Positions 1 through 8,551 of a stretch of DNA of 64,000 bases are shown here, piece after piece (position 1 is the stretch's first letter; the number at the start of each line of letters is the position of its first letter). A program made the translations under genes and the position numbers. This DNA comes from Hallerella succinigenes (GTDB lineage Bacteria > Fibrobacterota > Fibrobacteria > Fibrobacterales > Fibrobacteraceae): the NCBI RefSeq assembly GCF_002797675.1, contig NZ_PGEX01000001.1:2976001-3040000 (forward strand). Reading direction: 5' to 3'. The notes beneath the pieces were generated by a model, which saw only the letters and a list, made by a program, of their open reading frames with translations, was not told the DNA's origin and searched no databases.

Positions 1-1
1 G

Positions 2-3000
2 GTAATTGACCCGGAAGGCGCAGAAGCAAAGCAGGAAGTGAAGCTCACTGTCCGCTCCATCAATGATCTCCCGGTCTTCAAGAAGATTCCGGACCAAACG
101 ATCGACGAAAAGGCAATGTTCGACGGCTTTGCTCTCGACGATTACCTCTCTGATGCAGACCATGATCTTTCTCAGTTGAAGATTACCGTTTCCGGCAACA
201 AGGAATTGAAGGTCAATGTGGACAACAATCGCATGGTCTCCATCCAGACTCCGGACATCAACTGGAACGGTTCTGAAACTGTGACATTCACCGCTACCGA
301 TCCGGATAATGGCAAGGCTTCTACTTCTGTCAAGTTCACGGTGAACTCTATCAATGACCCTCCAGTCATGAAAGACATCCCGTCTCAGACGATCAAGGAA
401 AAGGAAGAATTCAAGCCTATCGAGCTCGATAAATTCGTAAGCGACCTCGACCACCCGGCTAACAAGCTCAAGTGGACGATTTCTGGCAATAAGGACATCA
501 AGGTTACCCTCGATGCAAACCGTAAGGCTTCCTTCAAACTCCCGAGCATGAACTGGCACGGTTCTGAAGCAATCACCTTCAAGGTAACGGACCCGGAAGG
601 CGCTTCGAATGAACGCACCGTCAACTTTACCGTGGAATCGGTGAACGACGCTCCGGAATTCGTAAAGAAGATCCAAAATCAGACAATCAAGGAAAAGACT
701 CAGTTCAAGACCATTAACTTGGGTGAAATGGTCAAGGATGCTGACCACAAGCTTTCTGATCTCAATGTGGCTGTCGAAGTGAAGCCGGCTCCGGGCGTGA
801 AGAATACGCAGGGTGATCTCCAGGTGAATCTCGATGCAAAGCTTGTTGCAACGATTGCAATTCCGAACAAGTATTGGAACGGTGCAAACGTCGTGACCTT
901 TACAGTCACGGATCCGGAAGGTGCTAAGGCCTCCGAAACGGCAACCTTCACGGTGGAATCCGTGAACGACGCTCCGGTTCTGCAGGAAATCAAGTCTCAA
1001 ACGATTAATGAAAAGGCTCAGTTCGCTCCGATCAACCTTGCCGAACTCGTTACCGATGCAGACCATGCCTTCGATAAGCTCAAGTGGACGATCACCGGCA
1101 ATAAGGATCTCAAGGTCAATATCGACAAGGCTGGCACAGCAACGATCGCAATTCCGAACCAGCTCTGGAACGGTACCGAAAAGATCACCTTCACGGTAAC
1201 GGACCCGGAAGGCGCTTCGGCGAAGCAGACCGCAGTCTTTACGGTAAAATCCATCAACGATCCTCCGGTGATGAAGGACATTCCGTCTCAGACGATCAAG
1301 GAAAAAGGCCAGTTCAAGTCGATTAAACTTGACGACTACGTTAAGGATCTCGACCATCCGAATAACAAGCTCAAATGGAACATCACAGGTAATAAGGATC
1401 TCAAGTTCAAGATTGACGCGCAGCGTGAATTCTCTGTGGTGATCCCGAACAAGTACTGGCACGGTTCTGAAACTGTCCTCTTCGAAGTTGTGGACCCAGA
1501 AGGTGCTAAGGATTCTCGCAATGTGACCTTCACGGTGGAATCCGTGAACGACGCTCCGGAATTCGTAAAGAAGATCAACGATCAAACGATCGACGAAAAG
1601 AAGCAGTTTGCTCCGATCAACCTCACTGAAATCGTGAAGGATCCGGATCACAAAATTCAGGATCTCACTTGGGCTTTCAATGTCAAGGGTGCAAAGAATG
1701 GTTTGACGGTTCAGGTAGATCCGAAGACTCTCGTCGCTACAGTGGTTGCACCGGATAAGTATTGGAATGGTTCGAATGAAATCGAATTCGTCGTGACGGA
1801 TCCGGAAGGCGGCAAAGCTTCCCAGACAGCAACCTTCACGGTGAAGTCCATCAACGATGCTCCGGTTCTTGCAAAGATCAATGACCAGATCATTGTCGAA
1901 AAGGAAGAATTCAAGGATATCAACCTTGCAGAACTTGTAAAGGATCCAGACGATTCCTTCAAGTCTCTCAAGTGGACGATTACCGGCAATAAGGATTTGA
2001 AGATCTCTATCTCAAAGGATGGCGTAGCTTCGATTAAGACCCCAAACAAGCTTTGGAATGGTTCTGAAAAGGTGACCTTCATGGTGACCGATCCGGCCGG
2101 TGCTTCTGCTCGTCAAATGGTTCAGTTCACGGCAAAATCTGTGAACGATCCTCCGGTGATGAAAGATATTCCGAACCAGACAATCAAGGAAAAACAGGAA
2201 TTCAAGGAAATCGAATTGGATGACTTTGTGTCCGATCTCGACCATCCGAAGAACAAGCTCAAGTGGGATATTAAAGGCAATAAGGTTCTCAAGTTTGCCA
2301 TGACCCCGAGCCACAAGGTTTCGATCAAGACTCCGAACAACTACTGGTACGGCAAGGAAACCGTGACCTTCACGGTGATGGATCCGGAAGGCGCTAAGGA
2401 TTCCCGTACGGTGACCTTCGAAGTGATTTCTGTAAATGATCCTCCGGTCTTTGTGCGCGAAATCAAGGATCAAACAATTGATGAAAAGAAGCAATTCGCT
2501 CCGATCAAGCTTGACGATATGATCAAGGATCCGGACCACAAGCTGAACACGATCCAGTGGAGCTACAAGGTTTCTAAGGTGAATGCACAGCCAGCTTCGA
2601 AGAAGAAGGGCAAGAAGGCTGCAGATGAAGAAGTTTCTTCTGCAGATGGCTTGACGGTAAATATCGACAAGAATCATGTCGCAAAGATTGTGATTCCGAA
2701 CACGTACTGGAACGGTGCTGCGAAGATTACCTTCACGGCAACGGACCCGGAAGGCGCAAAGGCCAGCTCTTCTGCAACCTTCACAGTTCGCTCGATCAAC
2801 GATATCCCGGTGATTTCGGCTAACGCACCGAAGGGTGAAACGATCCGCGAAGGTGGCACGTTCCAGACGATCGACCTCTCTACTCTCGCTACGGACACAG
2901 ACCACTCTGCAAAGCAGCTCAAGTGGAGCTTCCATGGAAATCGTCAGCTCATGGTGACTTTGAACAAGGACAACACCGTTCAGGTGAAGGTCCCGAATTC

Positions 3001-5686
3001 TCAGTGGCACGGCAAGGAAACGATTACCTTCACGGTAACCGACCCGGAAGGTGGCAAGGCTTCTCATAAAATGGACTTCGTCGTGACGGAAGTGAACGAT
3101 CCTCCTGTGCTTTCCAAGATTCCGAACCAGAAGATTAAAGAAAAGGAAACCTTCAAGCCAATCGCTCTTGACGAATACGTGAAGGATCCGGACAACAAGC
3201 CGTCTGAAATGACGTGGAAGGTCTCTGGCAACAAGAACCTGAAGGCAGAAATCACCTCTGCAAGAAAGCTTGTTATCACAGCTCCGAACAAGTACTTCTG
3301 GTGCAATCCGGAAACGTTGACTCTCACGGTCACGGATTCGAAGGGTGCATCCGCATCCACGATGGTAACCTTCGAAATCACCTCGGTGAACGACGCTCCG
3401 GTTCTGAAGGATATTCCGAGCCAGACCATCAAGGAAAAAGCTCAGTTCAAGGATATTCCGCTAGACAACTATGTGCATGATCCAGACCATCGCAAGAATC
3501 AGTTGATTTGGACTGCAGTCGTGCAGAACGTCGAAGCCCCAGCCCCAGCTCCGAAGAAGAAAGGAAAGAAGGGTAAGAACGCTAAGAAGGAAGAACCGAA
3601 AGCCGACGAAAAGAAGGTCGACGACTTGACCGTGACGATTGACGACAAACACGTCGCTCATATCGCAGTGCCAAACAAGTACTGGAACGGTAAGCGTACG
3701 GTGACCTTCACTGTGGCAGACCCGGAAGGCGCCAAGGATTCCAAGACAATCCATCTCGAAGTTCTCTCGGTAAACGATCCTCCGACCTTCAGCAAGATTT
3801 CTGATCAAACGATCAAGGAAAAGGAACACTTCGCTCCGATAAGCCTTCTCGACTTTGTGAAGGATCCGGATCATCCGAAGTCCGCTCTGACCTTCGAAGT
3901 TTCTCAACCGCGTAGTCTTAAGGCTTCTATCAATAAGAAGAATCAGCTCGTGGTGACGACTCCGGACAAGTACTGGAATGGCTCTGAAAAGATCAATATC
4001 ACGGTTCGCGATCCGGAAGGTGGACGTGACGCCCAGCAGATTACTTTCACGGTTACCCCGGTGAACGATCCTCCTGTGCTCAAGGCTATCCCAAATCAGA
4101 CGATTAAGGAAAAGGAACGCTTTGCTCCGATCGATCTCTCGAAGTACGTGAGCGACCCGGATAACCGTCCAAATGAAATCAACTGGATTGTCTCCGGCAA
4201 CAAGGCTCTCAAGTTTGACATCCGCGGTTCTCGCGTGAACATCACGACTCCGGATGAATTCTGGAATGGTTCGGAAACCGTCGTCTTCACGGCGAAGGAT
4301 CCGGCAGGCGCTGGTGCAAGTGTGAAGAGTACGTTCAAGGTGATTCCGGTGAACGATCCGCCGCACTTCAACAAGCTCCCGGTTCAGCAAATCAAGGAAA
4401 AGAACCAGTTCTCTCCAATCGATCTCACGAAGCTCGTCGTGGATCCGGATAATGACGCATCTGAACTCCGCTGGTCTATCGATGACGGCGAGCCGGCTCA
4501 GAAGAACAAGCGTGGCCGCATGGGTAAGGCAAAACACCCGACCGTGAAGCACCCGCTCTCTTACAGTCTCTCTGACGCAGGCATCTTGACCGTAACGATT
4601 CCGAATAAGTATTGGAACGGCAAGGACCAGGTGAAGGTCAACGCTTACGATCCGGCTGGAGAAAAGGCTTCCCTCGACATCCAGTTCGTGGTGACACCGG
4701 TGAATGATCCTCCAGAACTTTCCAAGATTCCGGATATGGTGACGAATGAAGGCAAGAAGTTCGCTTCGATCAAGCTCGACAAGTATGTGAATGATCCGGA
4801 CCACAAGCCGAATGAACTCCGCTGGTCGATTTCTGGCAACCGTCATCTCGAAGTGATGATCAATGGAAGTCGCGAAGCTATCGTCCGCCCGAGCCGTGCA
4901 GACTGGTATGGCAAGGAAACCATCACATTCATCGTGAAGGATCCGGCTGGCGCAATGGCAAAAATCCCGGTGAACTTCGAAGTGAAGCATGTGAATGCGG
5001 TTCCGGAAATCCGTCCGATTCACGATGTGACGATACGCGAAGACGCGAACAAGGGTGTTCTCACAACGCTCAAGCTCGATCAGTTCGTGCGCGACCGCGA
5101 CCATAGCTTCAACGAACTCAAGTGGACGATCACGGGGAACAAGAAGCTCATTGTCGAACACGACAAGGCGCGTAACATTGTGACGATCAAGCAACCGTAT
5201 GAACACTGGAATGGTGCTCCGGAAACGCTCACCTTTACGGTGACGGACCCGGAAGGTGCTACCGCTAAGACCTCTGCGAAGTTTACCGTTATTCCAGTGA
5301 ACGATCCTCCGGTCGCTATCTCCAAGTCTTACCAGACAAAGGAAGGCGAAGCCCTGAAGGTGAGCGCTAAGGAAGGCCTCCTGGAAGGCGCGTTCGACCC
5401 AGATGGCAAGCTTGACGCTCGTGTCTCTCTCGTTCGTCGTCCGCAGAACGGTAATGTCGAAATCAATGAAAAGGATGGTTCCTTCGTGTACAAGCCGAAC
5501 AAGGGCTTCTACGGCCTCGATGAATTCGGCTTCAAACTCACGGATAAGGAAGGTGCTTCCTCTAAGGTGGAAACCGCTGAAATCAACGTGAACTTCAAGA
5601 TGAAGGACGTCCGCAATTCCGATAACGAAGCGCCGAAGTCTTCTTCTTCCTCGAGTGCGAAGAAGGGCAACAAGCGTCGCCGTTAA
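2..5686 (+). CDS. Giant cadherin-like tandem-repeat surface protein, 5' end missing
   Basis: The frame is open to the left edge, so the GTG at 38 is internal and the N-terminus lies outside the window. About 1890 residues form 18 tandem modules of roughly 95-125 residues. Each begins near (S/P)(V/I)NDPPV, continues with QTIKEK and a DPDH-type acidic motif, then PNKYWNGSETVTFTV and TDPEGAKAS. This is the bacterial cadherin/tandem-95 Ig-like fold, usually calcium-binding and found in exported adhesins. Modules 3, 6, 9, 12 and 15 carry a longer loop; in 9, 12 and 15 it is lysine-rich (KKKGKK). The last module is a divergent tandem-95 type, followed by a short serine run and the basic tail KKGNKRRR, with no recognisable T9SS sorting domain. 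Function as a cell-surface adhesin is inferred. Confidence 0.9.
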   Translation, partial: VIDPEGAEAKQEVKLTVRSINDLPVFKKIPDQTIDEKAMFDGFALDDYLSDADHDLSQLKITVSGNKELKVNVDNNRMVSIQTPDINWNGSETVTFTATDPDNGKASTSVKFTVNSINDPPVMKDIPSQTIKEKEEFKPIELDKFVSDLDHPANKLKWTISGNKDIKVTLDANRKASFKLPSMNWHGSEAITFKVTDPEGASNERTVNFTVESVNDAPEFVKKIQNQTIKEKTQFKTINLGEMVKDADHKLSDLNVAVEVKPAPGVKNTQGDLQVNLDAKLVATIAIPNKYWNGANVVTFTVTDPEGAKASETATFTVESVNDAPVLQEIKSQTINEKAQFAPINLAELVTDADHAFDKLKWTITGNKDLKVNIDKAGTATIAIPNQLWNGTEKITFTVTDPEGASAKQTAVFTVKSINDPPVMKDIPSQTIKEKGQFKSIKLDDYVKDLDHPNNKLKWNITGNKDLKFKIDAQREFSVVIPNKYWHGSETVLFEVVDPEGAKDSRNVTFTVESVNDAPEFVKKINDQTIDEKKQFAPINLTEIVKDPDHKIQDLTWAFNVKGAKNGLTVQVDPKTLVATVVAPDKYWNGSNEIEFVVTDPEGGKASQTATFTVKSINDAPVLAKINDQIIVEKEEFKDINLAELVKDPDDSFKSLKWTITGNKDLKISISKDGVASIKTPNKLWNGSEKVTFMVTDPAGASARQMVQFTAKSVNDPPVMKDIPNQTIKEKQEFKEIELDDFVSDLDHPKNKLKWDIKGNKVLKFAMTPSHKVSIKTPNNYWYGKETVTFTVMDPEGAKDSRTVTFEVISVNDPPVFVREIKDQTIDEKKQFAPIKLDDMIKDPDHKLNTIQWSYKVSKVNAQPASKKKGKKAADEEVSSADGLTVNIDKNHVAKIVIPNTYWNGAAKITFTATDPEGAKASSSATFTVRSINDIPVISANAPKGETIREGGTFQTIDLSTLATDTDHSAKQLKWSFHGNRQLMVTLNKDNTVQVKVPNSQWHGKETITFTVTDPEGGKASHKMDFVVTEVNDPPVLSKIPNQKIKEKETFKPIALDEYVKDPDNKPSEMTWKVSGNKNLKAEITSARKLVITAPNKYFWCNPETLTLTVTDSKGASASTMVTFEITSVNDAPVLKDIPSQTIKEKAQFKDIPLDNYVHDPDHRKNQLIWTAVVQNVEAPAPAPKKKGKKGKNAKKEEPKADEKKVDDLTVTIDDKHVAHIAVPNKYWNGKRTVTFTVADPEGAKDSKTIHLEVLSVNDPPTFSKISDQTIKEKEHFAPISLLDFVKDPDHPKSALTFEVSQPRSLKASINKKNQLVVTTPDKYWNGSEKINITVRDPEGGRDAQQITFTVTPVNDPPVLKAIPNQTIKEKERFAPIDLSKYVSDPDNRPNEINWIVSGNKALKFDIRGSRVNITTPDEFWNGSETVVFTAKDPAGAGASVKSTFKVIPVNDPPHFNKLPVQQIKEKNQFSPIDLTKLVVDPDNDASELRWSIDDGEPAQKNKRGRMGKAKHPTVKHPLSYSLSDAGILTVTIPNKYWNGKDQVKVNAYDPAGEKASLDIQFVVTPVNDPPELSKIPDMVTNEGKKFASIKLDKYVNDPDHKPNELRWSISGNRHLEVMINGSREAIVRPSRADWYGKETITFIVKDPAGAMAKIPVNFEVKHVNAVPEIRPIHDVTIREDANKGVLTTLKLDQFVRDRDHSFNELKWTITGNKKLIVEHDKARNIVTIKQPYEHWNGAPETLTFTVTDPEGATAKTSAKFTVIPVNDPPVAISKSYQTKEGEALKVSAKEGLLEGAFDPDGKLDARVSLVRRPQNGNVEINEKDGSFVYKPNKGFYGLDEFGFKLTDKEGASSKVETAEINVNFKMKDVRNSDNEAPKSSSSSSAKKGNKRRR

Positions 5687-5705
5687 TCGGTCTTGATTCT
5701 CTTTG

Positions 5706-5737
5706 AAAAAGCCTCCCCCATTCGGGGAGGTTTTTTG
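5706..5737 (+). terminator. Rho-independent terminator
   Basis: Inverted repeat CCTCCCC-cattc-GGGGAGG followed by six T, 20 bp after the stop codon of the repeat protein. Confidence 0.9.
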
Positions 5738-5775
5738 TATGCAAACCTTTTCTTTCGCGGAAAAGCTTTTTTATT

Positions 5776-5783
5776 TATATTTC
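5776..5783 (+). promoter_or_regulatory. TATATTTC box, candidate -7 promoter element
   Basis: TATATTTC lies 23 bp before the lipoprotein ATG and matches TAnnTTTG, the Bacteroidetes-type -7 element, except at the last base. It follows AAAAGCTTTTTTATT, a sequence also present just before the trp leader. Confidence 0.4.
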
Positions 5784-5806
5784 ATACAAAATGTGAGGAA
5801 TTCTCT

Positions 5807-6349
5807 ATGAAAAAATCTTTTGTTCTCGCTGGGATGATATCGATTTCCATGTTCTTGGGCGCATGCTCTTCGGAAAGCAACAGTGGTTCCAAGTCTCTCG
5901 CTGAAAAGTGCGAAAAGGGCGTTACCGAAAGTTGCCTTGAAGGGGCTACTTGGAGCATGAACGCCTTTTACACGATCAATGAAGGCAATACCGCATATTC
6001 TGTCGTTAAGGAATTGAAGTCGGGCGGTGTCGCTTCCCCGTCGACCTTGACCTTTGAAGAAGACGGTTCCTTTACCCTGATCAATTCCAAATCCCTTTAC
6101 CTGAACAGTGAAGGAACTTGCTTGGGTGAAGAAGAAGCTGGTACGTGGTCTGTTTCGGGTGGTCAGTTGACGATGAACTTCACCATGGGCTGCATGCTCG
6201 GCTCGATGGGCTACTCCTTTACGTCCACACCGACAATCATTGACCTGAATGGTTCTACTGCATTGAATCTGGGAGGTTCTTACATTTACAAGGATGCTCC
6301 GATTGCGGGCTACTCTTTGTATGAAGTTTTCACGGGTGTCGAAAGATAG
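5807..6349 (+). CDS. Small lipoprotein of unknown function
   Basis: 180 residues. The ATG at 5807 is chosen because GAGG lies 10 bp upstream and the product then starts MKKSFVLAG with a lipoprotein signal ending in LGAC, giving a lipidated cysteine at residue 20. A more upstream in-frame start would read through the terminator and is unlikely. The mature part contains SLAEKCEKG, four further cysteines and a Gly/Thr-rich sequence of alternating polar and apolar residues, like the lipocalin-type small-lipoprotein folds common in this phylum. A terminator separates it from the upstream gene, so it is probably monocistronic. I do not recognise a specific family. Confidence 0.8.
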   Translation: MKKSFVLAGMISISMFLGACSSESNSGSKSLAEKCEKGVTESCLEGATWSMNAFYTINEGNTAYSVVKELKSGGVASPSTLTFEEDGSFTLINSKSLYLNSEGTCLGEEEAGTWSVSGGQLTMNFTMGCMLGSMGYSFTSTPTIIDLNGSTALNLGGSYIYKDAPIAGYSLYEVFTGVER

Positions 6350-6381
6350 TCTGCGATAAAATCGTAAAATCACAGCTCCCC

Positions 6382-6384
6382 TAG
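6382..6384. repeat. Target-site duplication, left copy (TAG)
   Basis: TAG immediately outside the left inverted repeat; the same triplet lies outside the right end at 7809-7811. Three-base duplications are normal for the IS150 group. Confidence 0.7.
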
Positions 6385-6409
6385 TGATGTGAACCCCGAA
6401 AGTTGGACA
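6385..6409 (+). repeat. Left terminal inverted repeat of the IS150-like element
   Basis: Begins TGATGTGAACCCC and ends AAAGTTGGACA. The outer part is shared with the right end as TGAACCC and the inner part as AAAGTTGGACA. Confidence 0.85.
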
Positions 6410-6426
6410 CAACTTTCGGAGTTTTC

Positions 6427-6954
6427 ATGTACCAGAAACACACAAAAGAAGAATGGGCCAAGGCCTATGAACTTCACAAGGATGGTTACGACTCTCCGTC
6501 AATCTCAAGGTTGACAGGTCTGGAACTGTCCGAAATTAAGCGCCATATCCGGCTTTACCGACAGACCGGCTGTTGGCAGACTGAAAGGAAAACGAATGTT
6601 CGGTCAACTCCTGCCTTGAGGAGGACTGTCATCGACGCGGTCGTCAAGAAATCTCTATCTTATGCGGAAGTTATCGCCAAGTACAGCATAAGTTTTACCA
6701 GCCTGAGTTCTTGGCTGCGGAAATACCGTCATGGCGGATACGAAGAACTGCTAGCTACCAAGCCGAGAGGGAGACCACCCAAGATGAACAAGGCCAAGCC
6801 GAAATGGACAACGGGAATGAGCGAGATTGAACGCCTCAGGGAAGAAAATGAGTATCTAAAAGCGGAGAACGCCTACCTAAAAAAATTAAAGGCCCTAGAC
6901 CAGGAAGAAAGTGCCGAGATGTTCGGTATAGGGCCCAAGTCGTCCGCGAACTGA
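6427..6954 (+). CDS. IS150-type OrfA (DNA-binding subunit)
   Basis: 175 residues from the ATG at 6427, starting MYQKHTKEEWAKAYEL. Two helix-turn-helix segments (about residues 8-45 and 55-105) are followed by a basic stretch (KPRGRPPKMNKAKPK) and a leucine-zipper-like coiled coil (IERLREENEYLKAENAYLKK). In IS150-group elements this protein recognises the terminal repeats and limits transposition. The coiled coil runs into the A7 frameshift site, so the fused OrfAB transposase keeps the HTH and zipper. The residues after the slip site (GIGPKSSAN at the end) are the out-of-frame read of orfB. An earlier in-frame start at 6403 would fall in the inverted repeat and is not preferred. Confidence 0.9.
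   Translation: MYQKHTKEEWAKAYELHKDGYDSPSISRLTGLELSEIKRHIRLYRQTGCWQTERKTNVRSTPALRRTVIDAVVKKSLSYAEVIAKYSISFTSLSSWLRKYRHGGYEELLATKPRGRPPKMNKAKPKWTTGMSEIERLREENEYLKAENAYLKKLKALDQEESAEMFGIGPKSSAN
6879..6885 (+). other. Programmed -1 frameshift site A_AAA_AAA
   Basis: Seven adenines in the phase cta-aaa-aaa of orfA. A -1 slip gives att-aaa-ggc, which stays open to the end of orfB. This is the canonical position for OrfAB synthesis in IS3-family elements. Confidence 0.8.
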
Positions 6955-7775
6955 GCGCCGAGTACGCCCTGAGACATCTCCTGAAGGCTAGCGGGCTGTC
7001 CCGCTCCACGTACTACTACAACCTCAAGGATGGCCCCGACCGCTACGCCGTCGTGCGCAAGCGAATCAAGGCCATACACGCCCAGAACAAGGGTCGCTAT
7101 GGCTACCGCCGCATCGTGGCCCAGCTCCGGAACGAGGGCTATGCCATAAACCACAAGACGGTCTATCGGCTCATGAAGGAAGATGGCCTGAAGAACGTGC
7201 GCAGGCGCTGCAAGTACCGCTCGTACAAGGGCGAGGTCGGCAAGACCGCCCCGAACAGGCTCAAGCGGAACTTCAACACAAAGGCCCCCAACAGGAAATG
7301 GACTACCGACGTGACTCAGATAAACATCGGCATGGACAAGTGCTACCTGTCGCCAATACTCGACATGTATAACGGCGAGATAGTCAGCTACGCAATCTCG
7401 GACCATCCGGACCTGAAGATGGTAATGGACATGCTGGACCGGGCATATGCGAAGAAGCGTACCTGGAAGCGACTGGTTCTGCACTCGGATCAGGGGTGGC
7501 ACTACCAGCATGCGATTTACCAGAAATCGCTGAAAGATCATAAAATCATCCAGAGCATGAGCCGTAAGGGCAACTGCCTGGACAATGCCATGATGGAGAA
7601 CTTCTTTGGAATAATGAAGTCAGAGCTTCTCTACCCGAACACGTTCAGAAACATGGACCACTTCAAACAGGAGCTGAGGAAGTATATCGAATACTACAAC
7701 AACGACCGGATAAAGCTGCGCCTAAACGGAATGAGTCCGGTACAATACCGGACTCATAACGCTGTTTTATCCTAA
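6885..7775 (+). CDS. IS150-type OrfB, DDE transposase catalytic part
   Basis: Made as the C-terminal part of OrfAB; the frame is open from the slip site and has no good start of its own before 7053. The product of about 296 residues starts with the IS3 OrfB zone (RAQVVRELSAEYALRHLLKA, GLSRSTYYY), then the HTH_21-like segment RYGYRRIVAQL, then an rve/RNase H-fold integrase core. Catalytic residues visible are D in KWTTDVTQI, D in LHSDQGWHY and E in DNAMMENFFGIMKSE. The C-terminal YYNNDRIKLRLNGMSPVQYR is the usual end of the family. No truncation or internal stop is seen. Confidence 0.92.
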   Translation: MKGPRPGRKCRDVRYRAQVVRELSAEYALRHLLKASGLSRSTYYYNLKDGPDRYAVVRKRIKAIHAQNKGRYGYRRIVAQLRNEGYAINHKTVYRLMKEDGLKNVRRRCKYRSYKGEVGKTAPNRLKRNFNTKAPNRKWTTDVTQINIGMDKCYLSPILDMYNGEIVSYAISDHPDLKMVMDMLDRAYAKKRTWKRLVLHSDQGWHYQHAIYQKSLKDHKIIQSMSRKGNCLDNAMMENFFGIMKSELLYPNTFRNMDHFKQELRKYIEYYNNDRIKLRLNGMSPVQYRTHNAVLS

Positions 7776-7783
7776 CTTTAAAC

Positions 7784-7808
7784 TGTCCAACTTTTTGGGT
7801 TCAGTTCA
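7784..7808 (-). repeat. Right terminal inverted repeat of the IS150-like element
   Basis: Read on the minus strand it begins TGAACTGAACCCA and ends AAAGTTGGACA, matching the left end at 21 of 25 positions. Confidence 0.85.
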
Positions 7809-7811
7809 TAG
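7809..7811. repeat. Target-site duplication, right copy (TAG)
   Basis: Matches TAG at 6382-6384 on the other side of the IS150-like element. Confidence 0.7.
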
Positions 7812-7889
7812 CCGGCGGTTCTTCTTTTACGGGCGTAGCTCTAGGATACTAGCCACGCGTCACGTCGCGTTGGTCAATCTGCCACCTGC

Positions 7890-7921
7890 GTAAGGTCCTT
7901 ACCGGCCGCCCGTAAACGGGC
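7890..7921 (-). terminator. Two adjacent hairpins at the 3' end of tnpA
   Basis: GCCCGT-aa-ACGGGC overlaps the tnpA stop codon and GTAAGG-t-CCTTAC follows 5 bp later. There is no T run. In IS200 such hairpins serve as transposase recognition structures and can also end transcription. Confidence 0.5.
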
Positions 7922-8364
7922 TACATCTTGCCGAGCATGGTCAGCTGTTCTCCGTACTTGTCCTCCTCCAACTGATTTTTGATATACGAGGCAATCTTGC
8001 TCGCACTCTTGCCGGCCGTGTCTACGTAATACCCTCGGCACCAAAATTCCCTATTCCTGTATTTGAACTGAAGCGACGGATACCGTTCGTAGATCATCAA
8101 GCTACTCTTCCCCTTCAGGAATCCCATGAATCCCGAAACCGAATATTTCGGCGGTATCTCGAGAAGCATGTGTACATGATCTGGACAAACTTCCGCCTCG
8201 ACGATATTCACCTGTTTCCAGTTGCAAAGCGTACGTAGGATTTCACCTATCTCGCGGCGCTTTTCTCCATAGAACACCTTCCTGCGAAATTTGGGGGCAA
8301 ACACGATATGATACTTGCAATTCCACGTCGTGTGGGCCAAGGTATGATTATTGCTATTTTTCAT
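7921..8364 (-). CDS. tnpA: IS200 transposase TnpA (Y1 HUH family)
   Basis: 147 residues, the normal IS200 length. The start at 8364 (MKNSNNHTLAHTTWNCKY) has AAAGGA 5 bp upstream; a longer frame runs to 8517 but its extra 51 residues cross the terminal hairpin and look non-coding. The HUH metal motif is in CPDHVHMLLEIPP, and the catalytic tyrosine is in the conserved Y-I-K-N-Q segment after YYVDTAGKSASKIAS. KYHIVFAPKFRRKVFYG and KYRNREFWCRGYYVDT are nearly identical to enterobacterial IS200. The enzyme cuts and rejoins single-stranded DNA through a 5'-phosphotyrosine link. No TnpB is present, as expected for IS200. Confidence 0.93.
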   Translation of the reverse strand: MKNSNNHTLAHTTWNCKYHIVFAPKFRRKVFYGEKRREIGEILRTLCNWKQVNIVEAEVCPDHVHMLLEIPPKYSVSGFMGFLKGKSSLMIYERYPSLQFKYRNREFWCRGYYVDTAGKSASKIASYIKNQLEEDKYGEQLTMLGKM

Positions 8365-8468
8365 TTGAATCCTTTGGTTCTTTTGTTCGCAGCTGACAGA
8401 CCGCATTTCAAAAGCTACCAAAGGATTTCTTGTTTGTCGAGGAAGGAACGCCAGAAGGCTAAACGGGA

Positions 8469-8487
8469 CCGCCGGCCTAGCCGGCGG
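8469..8487 (-). repeat. Hairpin at the 5' end of the IS200-type element
   Basis: Perfect 8-bp stem CCGCCGGC/GCCGGCGG with a 3-base loop, about 105 bp upstream of the tnpA start. IS200 left ends carry such a stem-loop, which shields tnpA from outside transcription. Confidence 0.55.
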
Positions 8488-8551
8488 TTTTGAATACATA
8501 CAAGAAAGCCCCATCATCGCGATGGAGCCTTTTCTTTATGTTTTATAATCT

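Larger units (their letters stand above)
6385..7808 (+). mobile_element. Intact IS3-family element, IS150 group
   Basis: A 1424-bp element bounded by imperfect 25-bp inverted repeats that match at 21 positions, with a TAG duplication on each side. It carries orfA and orfB in the -1 relationship typical of IS3 elements, with an in-phase A7 slippery run. The size, the two helix-turn-helix segments in OrfA and the OrfB signatures fit IS150 (about 1.44 kb). Both frames are open, so it is probably still active. It interrupts a sequence motif that also occurs at the far end of the neighbouring IS200-type element. Confidence 0.92.
7812..8500 (-). mobile_element. IS200-type element
   Basis: Contains a full-length IS200 TnpA with short palindromes at both ends: GTAAGG-t-CCTTAC at 7890-7902, GCCCGT-aa-ACGGGC at 7908-7921, and CCGCCGGC-cta-GCCGGCGG at 8469-8487. 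IS200 elements have subterminal hairpins instead of inverted repeats and no tnpB, which fits. The exact ends cannot be fixed by eye; the low-coordinate end may have been disturbed by the IS150-like insertion. Confidence 0.65.

Noticed and set aside
30-40. GTG at 38 as the start of the repeat protein
   Set aside because: The frame continues upstream to the window edge as another repeat end (VIDPEGAEAKQE), so the gene is simply cut.
2012-5206. Long minus-strand ORFs (351 and 581 codons) inside the repeat protein
   Set aside because: Shadows of repetitive coding DNA; the translation only mirrors the repeats.
8365-8517. Longer IS200 TnpA starting at 8517
   Set aside because: The extra 51 residues translate the terminal hairpin and are absent from the family; the start at 8364 has an SD.
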